Part shown: piece by piece, positions 50,728 to 54,824 of the stretch | Position numbering within the stretch: the first letter of the stretch is position 1 | Layout: each line of letters starts with the position of its first letter | NCBI GenBank assembly: GCA_022820125.1 | Contig: JAJEGA010000093.1 | Location: 1-54,824, forward strand | Direction of reading: 5' to 3' | Length of the DNA stretch: 54,824 nt | Origin: Anaerolineae bacterium | GTDB lineage: Bacteria; Chloroflexota; Anaerolineae; Aggregatilineales; Phototrophicaceae | Program-made: the position numbers and the translations under genes | The notes under the pieces: generated by a model | Told to the model about the DNA's origin: nothing | Databases searched by the model: none | Seen by the model: the letters and a program-made list of their open reading frames with translations, nothing else

Positions 50728-51651
50728 ATGGCAAAGATTGTCTTCATGGGTACGCCAGACTTCGCTGTGCCCAGCTTAACCAGGCTTTTGGAATCGCATG
50801 ACCTGGCGGGCGTGGTCACGCAGCCCGATCGCCCGGCGGGCCGCAAAAGACGCCTGCGCGCGTCTCCAATTAAGCGGCTCGCGCGCGCCGCCGGCATTCC
50901 GCTAATCCAACCGCAGCGCATCCGCGAAGAGACCGAGATCGAGGCGCTGCGCTCTTGGGATGCGGATGTGCATGTGGTCGCCGCCTATGGCCAGATACTG
51001 CCGCAAGCGCTGCTTGATCTGCCCCGCCACGGCACGGTTAATGTGCACGCTTCGCTTCTGCCTCGCTGGCGCGGCGCCGCGCCAATTCAGGCGTCGATAC
51101 GGGCGGGCGATCAGGAGAGCGGCGTCACCATTATGCTGGTGGACGCCGGGCTGGATACGGGTCCGCTGTTGGCAAAACGCGCCACGCCCTTGGCGGACCA
51201 CGAGACAGGCCAAAGCTTGCATGACAAGCTGTCTTTACTTGGCGCGGAATTGCTGTTGGAGACCTTGCCTCTCTACTTGAGCGGCGAGCTAGAGCCGCGG
51301 GCGCAAGACGACTCGCTGGCTACCTATGCGCCGCAGATTAAGAAAGCCGACGGCAAAATCAATTGGACTTGCTCAGCCGCTTCAATCGACCGTTTGGCGC
51401 GCGCCTTCACGCCTTGGCCCCGCGCCTACACCAGCTGGGCTGGCGCGCAGCTGCGGATCCTGGCGGGTAGGCGCGGCGAAGGCAGTGCTGAGCCTGGGCG
51501 CGTGATTGAAGTCGACGGCGACATCGCTATCGGCGCCGGCGATGGCCTCTTTTTCCCGACGACGCTGCAATTGGCTGGGAAGCAACCGCTTGACATTGCT
51601 GATTTCGTCAATGGATATCGTAACTTCGCTGGCGCTCGACTTGGCGATTGA
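50728..51651 (+). CDS. fmt: Methionyl-tRNA formyltransferase
   Basis: A 307-aa enzyme that formylates initiator Met-tRNA using 10-formyltetrahydrofolate. The N-terminal G-T-P-D-F-A-V-P-S-L (8-17), the catalytic segment N-V-H-A-S-L-L-P-R-W-R-G-A-A-P-I-Q (about 106-122, containing the Asn and His) and G-V-T-I-M-L-V-D-A-G-L-D-T-G-P (about 132-146, containing the Asp) are intact, and the C-terminal tRNA-binding domain is present. No def (deformylase) or rsmB gene is adjacent, unlike the usual def-fmt arrangement. A long gap with repeats follows before the MATE gene. Confidence 0.95.
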   Translation: MAKIVFMGTPDFAVPSLTRLLESHDLAGVVTQPDRPAGRKRRLRASPIKRLARAAGIPLIQPQRIREETEIEALRSWDADVHVVAAYGQILPQALLDLPRHGTVNVHASLLPRWRGAAPIQASIRAGDQESGVTIMLVDAGLDTGPLLAKRATPLADHETGQSLHDKLSLLGAELLLETLPLYLSGELEPRAQDDSLATYAPQIKKADGKINWTCSAASIDRLARAFTPWPRAYTSWAGAQLRILAGRRGEGSAEPGRVIEVDGDIAIGAGDGLFFPTTLQLAGKQPLDIADFVNGYRNFAGARLGD

Positions 51652-51680
51652 ACGGCCACTCGAACGTGCCTCAGCAATTC

Positions 51681-51807
51681 CAGGTAAGTAACGAGAATGA
51701 CTGCCAATTACTTGAGACTTCCAAATGGCTAAAGTTTGTAGGGGCGACTCTGTGAGTCGCCCGCCTGCGCCATCACTGGCGCCTGCATATTCGCATGAAG
51801 AACTTGG
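51681..51807. repeat. Degenerate third copy of the MITE-like repeat
   Basis: It begins CAGGTAAGTAACG, close to the CAAGTAAGTCATGC end of the 143-bp repeats, and finishes ATTCGCATGAAGAACTTGG, close to their ATTCGCATGACTTACTTG end. A palindrome GTAGGGGCGACTC ... GAGTCGCCCGC lies at 51738-51764. The interior is otherwise diverged. It occupies the first part of the 549-base gap between fmt and the MATE gene. Confidence 0.55.
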
Positions 51808-51977
51808 AACTGCTTCTGATTTGCAGCGCCGACTTGGCATTGGCTTTAATGAGCGCCCATCGACGGCATGTTCGCCAATGCCTCAATCTGGCGCGATCTC
51901 ATATTCGCCACGCCCAGCCCAAAACCGGCTATACTGATCTCGCCTGCGCCTGTACGACAAACGCCTTCCAAAGGCTG

Positions 51978-52092
51978 TTTGCGTAAAAAACATTTTCGCC
52001 GCGCAAACGCAAATAGGTCGCCAAATTGCCGTGAAGCGCTTGCAAACACAGGCATTCAGGCTTTGCGCAAACGCCAATTTCCTTTGCGCAAA
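51978..52092. promoter_or_regulatory. Repeated TTTGCGCAAA sites upstream of MATE gene
   Basis: Perfect palindromes TTTGCGCAAA at 52062-52071 and 52083-52092 are exactly 21 bases apart, two helical turns. A near match TTTGCGTAAA lies at 51978-51987, and half-sites GCGCAAA (52001-52007), CGCAAA (52008-52013) and TTGCAAA (52040-52046) fall between. The array lies 110-220 bases before the MATE start and looks like a multi-site operator. No -10/-35 pair was convincing nearby. Confidence 0.45.
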
Positions 52093-52200
52093 TCGTGCCA
52101 ATAGTCATCACAGCTGCCACTTAATGGCTACGTACTGTAAGGAAGTCGCCAAGCGCAGGCCTCCGTCGCCAAAGTATAGGAGCAACCTTGTGCCAGTAAA

Positions 52201-53583
52201 ATGCCATCCATGAATGAAGTGAAACTCGAATCGGAGCGTCATCCCTTTTTGCGTCGCCCCAATCGCACGATCGTTTACCTCTCGTTGCCGATCCTCCTGT
52301 CGCTCATCGCCGAGCCGCTGACCGGGCTGGTCGATACCGCCTTTGTCGCGCGCCTGGGCGCAGTGCCGCTGGCCGCTCTCGGCGTCGGTACCGGCGCCTT
52401 GTCCGCCGTGTTTTGGATCTTTAACTTTCTCGCCATAGCGACCCAGACGGAAGTTGCGCAGACCTATGGCCGCGGCGACCAAACTGGAACACGGCAAGCG
52501 CTAAGTCTGGCGCTGTTGATCGGCGCGGCGATCAGCCTGCTGCTTGGCGGATTGCTCTATGCCGGGGCCTCTGTCATGGCTGCGGCGCTGGGGGCGGAGG
52601 GCGCGGTGCATGATCTGGCGACCGAGTATATCCGCCTGCGCCTGCTAGGCGCGCCGGCAGTCATCGTGGTCATTGTTGGCTTCGGCGCGCTGCGGGGCTT
52701 GCAAGATATGAAAACGCCGCTCTGGATCGCGCTGGGCATCAACCTGGCCAACATCTTGCTCGATTACATCTTCATATTCGGCTGGGGCGCGTTTCCGCCG
52801 CTGGGCGTCGCCGGCGCCGGGCTGGCGAGTTCAGCCGGTCAGTGGCTCGGCGCAATCTGGATGCTGCGGGAATTGCAGCGGCGAATCGGGCTAAGCCGGG
52901 ATCTCAGCTTGCGCGACGGGATCAAGCTGATGCGCGTCGGCCGGGATCTCTTCATTCGCTCGGCTTCGCTGACGATATTTGTGCTCTTCGCCACGCGCGT
53001 CGCGACGCAGATGGGCGCGGAAGCGGGCGCGGCGCATCAAGTGATCCGACAGGTCTGGTTCTTTACCGCTTTGGTCACCGAGGCGCTCGCCACCACAGCG
53101 CAGAGCCTGGTCGGCTATTTCTTTGGATCGGGCCGCCTGGAATACGCCAGACGCGTGGCGATAGCGACGACCTGCTGGAGCTTGGCGACTGGTTTTGGCA
53201 TGCTCGTCATCATGCTGGCGGCGACGCCCGTCGTGCTTGGCGCCTTCGTGCCCGATGCCGCCGCCGCCGTCTTTTACGCCGCCTGGGTCATCGCCTCGCT
53301 CTCACAGCCGCTCAATGCGCTGGCATTCGTCACGGACGGCATACATTGGGGCGCCAGCGATTATCGCTTCCTGCGCAACGCAATGATGATGGCGACGGCG
53401 GTTGGCTTGCTGGGCTTGCAATTGATGGCGAGCGACCGGGCGGAAGCCTTCAGCGGCGTCTGGCTAGTGACCGTCGTGTGGATCGGCGTCCGCGCCTTCT
53501 GGGGTGTGGCGCGGCTCTATCCCGGCATCGGGGACAGTCCCTTTCGCGCCAGCCGGCAGCGGGCGTCTACTGCGACGCGGTAG
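52201..53583 (+). CDS. MATE-family multidrug or metabolite efflux transporter
   Basis: A 460-aa inner-membrane antiporter with about 12 hydrophobic helices in two six-helix halves. The first helix region reads S-L-P-I-L-L-S-L-I-A-E-P-L-T-G-L-V-D-T-A-F-V (about 26-47), typical of DinF-type MATE proteins, and G-L-Q-D-M-K-T-P-L (about 166-174) is the conserved loop before helix 5. Substrate unknown. ATG 52201 has AGGAG about 19 bases upstream, longer than ideal; Met4 (52210) is an alternative start. The upstream region carries a palindromic site array that may control it. The PspC gene follows 101 bases later. Confidence 0.85.
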   Translation: MPSMNEVKLESERHPFLRRPNRTIVYLSLPILLSLIAEPLTGLVDTAFVARLGAVPLAALGVGTGALSAVFWIFNFLAIATQTEVAQTYGRGDQTGTRQALSLALLIGAAISLLLGGLLYAGASVMAAALGAEGAVHDLATEYIRLRLLGAPAVIVVIVGFGALRGLQDMKTPLWIALGINLANILLDYIFIFGWGAFPPLGVAGAGLASSAGQWLGAIWMLRELQRRIGLSRDLSLRDGIKLMRVGRDLFIRSASLTIFVLFATRVATQMGAEAGAAHQVIRQVWFFTALVTEALATTAQSLVGYFFGSGRLEYARRVAIATTCWSLATGFGMLVIMLAATPVVLGAFVPDAAAAVFYAAWVIASLSQPLNALAFVTDGIHWGASDYRFLRNAMMMATAVGLLGLQLMASDRAEAFSGVWLVTVVWIGVRAFWGVARLYPGIGDSPFRASRQRASTATR

Positions 53584-53684
53584 CCTAACCGGTGTACAAT
53601 AGTTTAAGCGCACATATTTTGACGCTGGGCGGCCAGCGCCAAGACTGGCGGACGCTACAGGCAAACGAGGGAGAAGCTGGCGGA

Positions 53685-53930
53685 ATGAAGATTGATTTGA
53701 AGAAGAAACTTTATCGTTCGCGCAAAGACGAGCAATTCGCCGGCGTCTGTGGCGGCATCGCCGAGTACCTGGGCATCGACTCGACGATTGTGCGTCTTCT
53801 CTTCGTCGCCTTCGCGCTGGCTGGCGGGCCCGGGTTTTTGGTCTATATTGTTCTGGCGTTTATCGTGCCGGAAGAACCAGAGTTCGTGCAAGCCAGCGCG
53901 GACAAAGCCAAGAATGAAGACATCGCATAG
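53685..53930 (+). CDS. PspC-domain protein
   Basis: An 81-aa small membrane protein. It has K-K-L-Y-R-S-R-K-D-E-Q-F-A-G-V-C-G-G-I-A-E-Y-L-G-I-D (about 7-32), which is the PspC domain core, then a hydrophobic helix (about 36-62, L-L-F-V-A-F-A-L-A-G-G-P-G-F-L) and an acidic tail. PspC proteins belong to phage-shock-type envelope stress systems or act as simple membrane anchors. ATG 53685 has GAGGGAGAAG (53667-53676) upstream; the frame is open to 53592 but without support. No pspA or regulator gene is beside it. The IS element begins 50 bases downstream. Confidence 0.85.
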   Translation: MKIDLKKKLYRSRKDEQFAGVCGGIAEYLGIDSTIVRLLFVAFALAGGPGFLVYIVLAFIVPEEPEFVQASADKAKNEDIA

Positions 53931-54064
53931 AGCCCGTTCGCCCCAGCCAGTTGCAAGCCAGCAAAGGCTTTAGGACAGCGCTAGGTTCTGTTGATATTTT
54001 GGCATTGGCATCTGCATAAATGCATAAAATAGTCTTATGACAAACATGAGACTATCTGACAAAC

Positions 54065-54424
54065 ATGAGACTATCTGACGAACAATGGACGAAGATACGG
54101 GATTTCCTGGCGCATGAGCCGAATGTATATCTGGGCAAGGAACCCGAATGCCGCCGCTTCGTTGAAGCCGTGCTGTGGATGAGCCGCACTGGCGCGCAAT
54201 GGCGCATGTTGCCGAGTGAATTTGGCAAGTGGAATTCGGTATACAAACGCTTTGCCCGTTGGAGCGACATAGGTATTTGGCAACGTATGATGGAAGCCTT
54301 TGCTGATGAGCCTGATATGGAAAACGGGATAATTGACAGCACGATTGTTCGAGCGCATCCTTGTGCCGCCGGCGCCCAAAAAAAGCCAGAAGCAAGCTGT
54401 GGGGCGCAGTCGCGGCGGATTTAG
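54065..54424 (+). CDS. IS5-family transposase, N-terminal frame (OrfA)
   Basis: 119 aa. [13 protein letters not shown] (3-15), then [17 protein letters not shown] (about 34-50) and [11 protein letters not shown] (about 56-66) are the DUF4096 N-terminal domain of IS427/IS1031-type IS5 transposases. The first catalytic Asp is in [10 protein letters not shown] (about 90-99). The frame leaves the family sequence after G-A-Q-K-K, at a run of seven A's (54378-54384), and stops soon after. The product would join OrfB by a +1 shift or by slippage on the A7 run; a simple disabling mutation is the alternative. Confidence 0.82.
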   Translation: MRLSDEQWTKIRDFLAHEPNVYLGKEPECRRFVEAVLWMSRTGAQWRMLPSEFGKWNSVYKRFARWSDIGIWQRMMEAFADEPDMENGIIDSTIVRAHPCAAGAQKKPEASCGAQSRRI

Positions 54425-54806
54425 CTGCAAGATTCATATGACGGTGGATGGTTTGGGCAATCCCTTGCGTTTCCGCTTGAGTGCTGGTCAAGCGCACGAC
54501 ATGACACAGGCGGAAAGCTTGGTTGAAGGCTTTAACTTTGAGCGGGTTATCGCTGATCGAGGCTATGCGGCTCAGTCTTTCGTAGATGGTTTGCTGGAAA
54601 AAGGCATGGAAGTGGTGATTCCACCGCATCCGCGTGCTAAAGAAGAGCGGGAATACGATAAATGGTGGTATCGCGAGCGTCATCTGGTGGAATGTTTCAT
54701 CAATAAGCTCAAGCATTTCCGCCGGGTCTTTTCCCGATATGAGAAACTGGATACTTCGTATCTCGGTTTTCTCCACTTTGTCGGCGCTCTTATCTGGTTA
54801 CGATAG
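54333..54806 (+). CDS. IS5-family transposase, C-terminal frame (OrfB)
   Basis: 157 aa in the +1 frame relative to OrfA, overlapping it by 92 bases. From [16 protein letters not shown] (about 17-32) it continues the family sequence, with the second catalytic Asp in V-I-A-D-R-G-Y (about 71-77) and the Glu in the [19 protein letters not shown] (about 112-130) signature. The DDE triad is thus split between frames but complete. Residues before about 14 are probably not translated as a separate start. Confidence 0.8.
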   Translation: MTARLFERILVPPAPKKSQKQAVGRSRGGFSCKIHMTVDGLGNPLRFRLSAGQAHDMTQAESLVEGFNFERVIADRGYAAQSFVDGLLEKGMEVVIPPHPRAKEEREYDKWWYRERHLVECFINKLKHFRRVFSRYEKLDTSYLGFLHFVGALIWLR

Positions 54807-54824
54807 AATGTCAACAGAACCTAG

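Larger units (their letters stand above)
53981..54824 (+). mobile_element. IS5-family insertion sequence, apparently complete
   Basis: The ends are inverted: GGTTCTGTTGA at 53984-53994 and TCAACAGAACC at 54811-54821. Both are flanked by CTAG (53981-53984 and 54821-54824), fitting a TA or YTAR target duplication of the IS5 superfamily. The interior of about 840 bp carries a transposase in two overlapping frames. The right flank coincides with the window edge. A 19-bp tandem duplication (TGACAAACATGAGACTATC, 54038-54056 and 54057-54075) covers the transposase start. Confidence 0.85.

Overview
This is a 54.8 kb stretch of a GC-rich bacterial chromosome carrying about 43 protein genes, one tRNA gene and two insertion-sequence ends. 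The gene families (MreBCD/PBP2/MinCDE/RodA cluster, DUF1385 protein, CapA-type protein, LysM lipoprotein, many GT-C-like membrane proteins), the absence of any outer-membrane assembly gene, and many dispersed GTAGGGGCG...CGCCC palindromes suggest an uncultured Chloroflexota, probably Anaerolineae-like. That placement is an inference from gene content, not from a marker-gene tree.

Layout. 1-137: broken end of an IS3-family element. 352-9254: mixed transport and metabolism (lactate permease, acetolactate-synthase-like enzyme, TauE/SafE exporter, methyltransferase, MFS plus B3/4-domain operon, CrcB, UppP). 9459-14813: LysM lipoprotein, ribosomal protein L19, an AlbA_2-type regulator and two membrane proteins. 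14888-16547: tRNA-Gln downstream of glutamyl-tRNA synthetase on the same strand. 16605-26110: a minus-strand cell-shape and division cluster, in transcription order mreB, mreC, mreD, mrdA (PBP2), an unrecognised polytopic membrane protein, minC, minD, minE, rodA. 26287-35625: tilS, a response-regulator-like protein with Glu at the phosphorylation site, an esterase-CapA fusion, a Clp-type AAA+ protein with a degenerate first ATPase module, a phosphohexomutase and a methyltransferase. 35727-38497: two overlapping genes of unknown function flanked by inverted copies of a 143-bp MITE-like repeat. 38566-42769: secreted glycoside hydrolase, hybrid histidine-kinase-type sensor (GAF-PAS-HisKA-HATPase) and a ROK-family protein. 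42949-53930: mutS with a sulfotransferase, GT-C-like protein with a DUF1385 protein, recJ, fmt, a MATE transporter behind a repeated TTTGCGCAAA site, and a PspC protein. 53981-54824: a complete IS5-family element with its transposase split over two frames.

How it works together. The central block encodes most of the rod-elongation machinery (MreBCD, PBP2, RodA) with the full Min system, and UppP upstream supplies recycled undecaprenyl phosphate for the same wall-building pathway. Other housekeeping genes (gltX, tRNA-Gln, tilS, fmt, rplS, mutS, recJ) serve translation and repair. The non-coding space is largely taken up by palindromic and MITE-like repeats. Several promoters readable by eye share an extended -10 (TGN before the -10 hexamer).

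The most unusual items are the repeat-flanked two-gene cassette, the covarying palindrome family, the pseudo-receiver response regulator, the esterase-CapA fusion, the degenerate Clp ATPase, the cysteine-rich insertion in PBP2 and the unknown membrane gene inside the mre-min cluster. No CRISPR array or phage region was seen. All calls come from reading the sequence; no database search was run.
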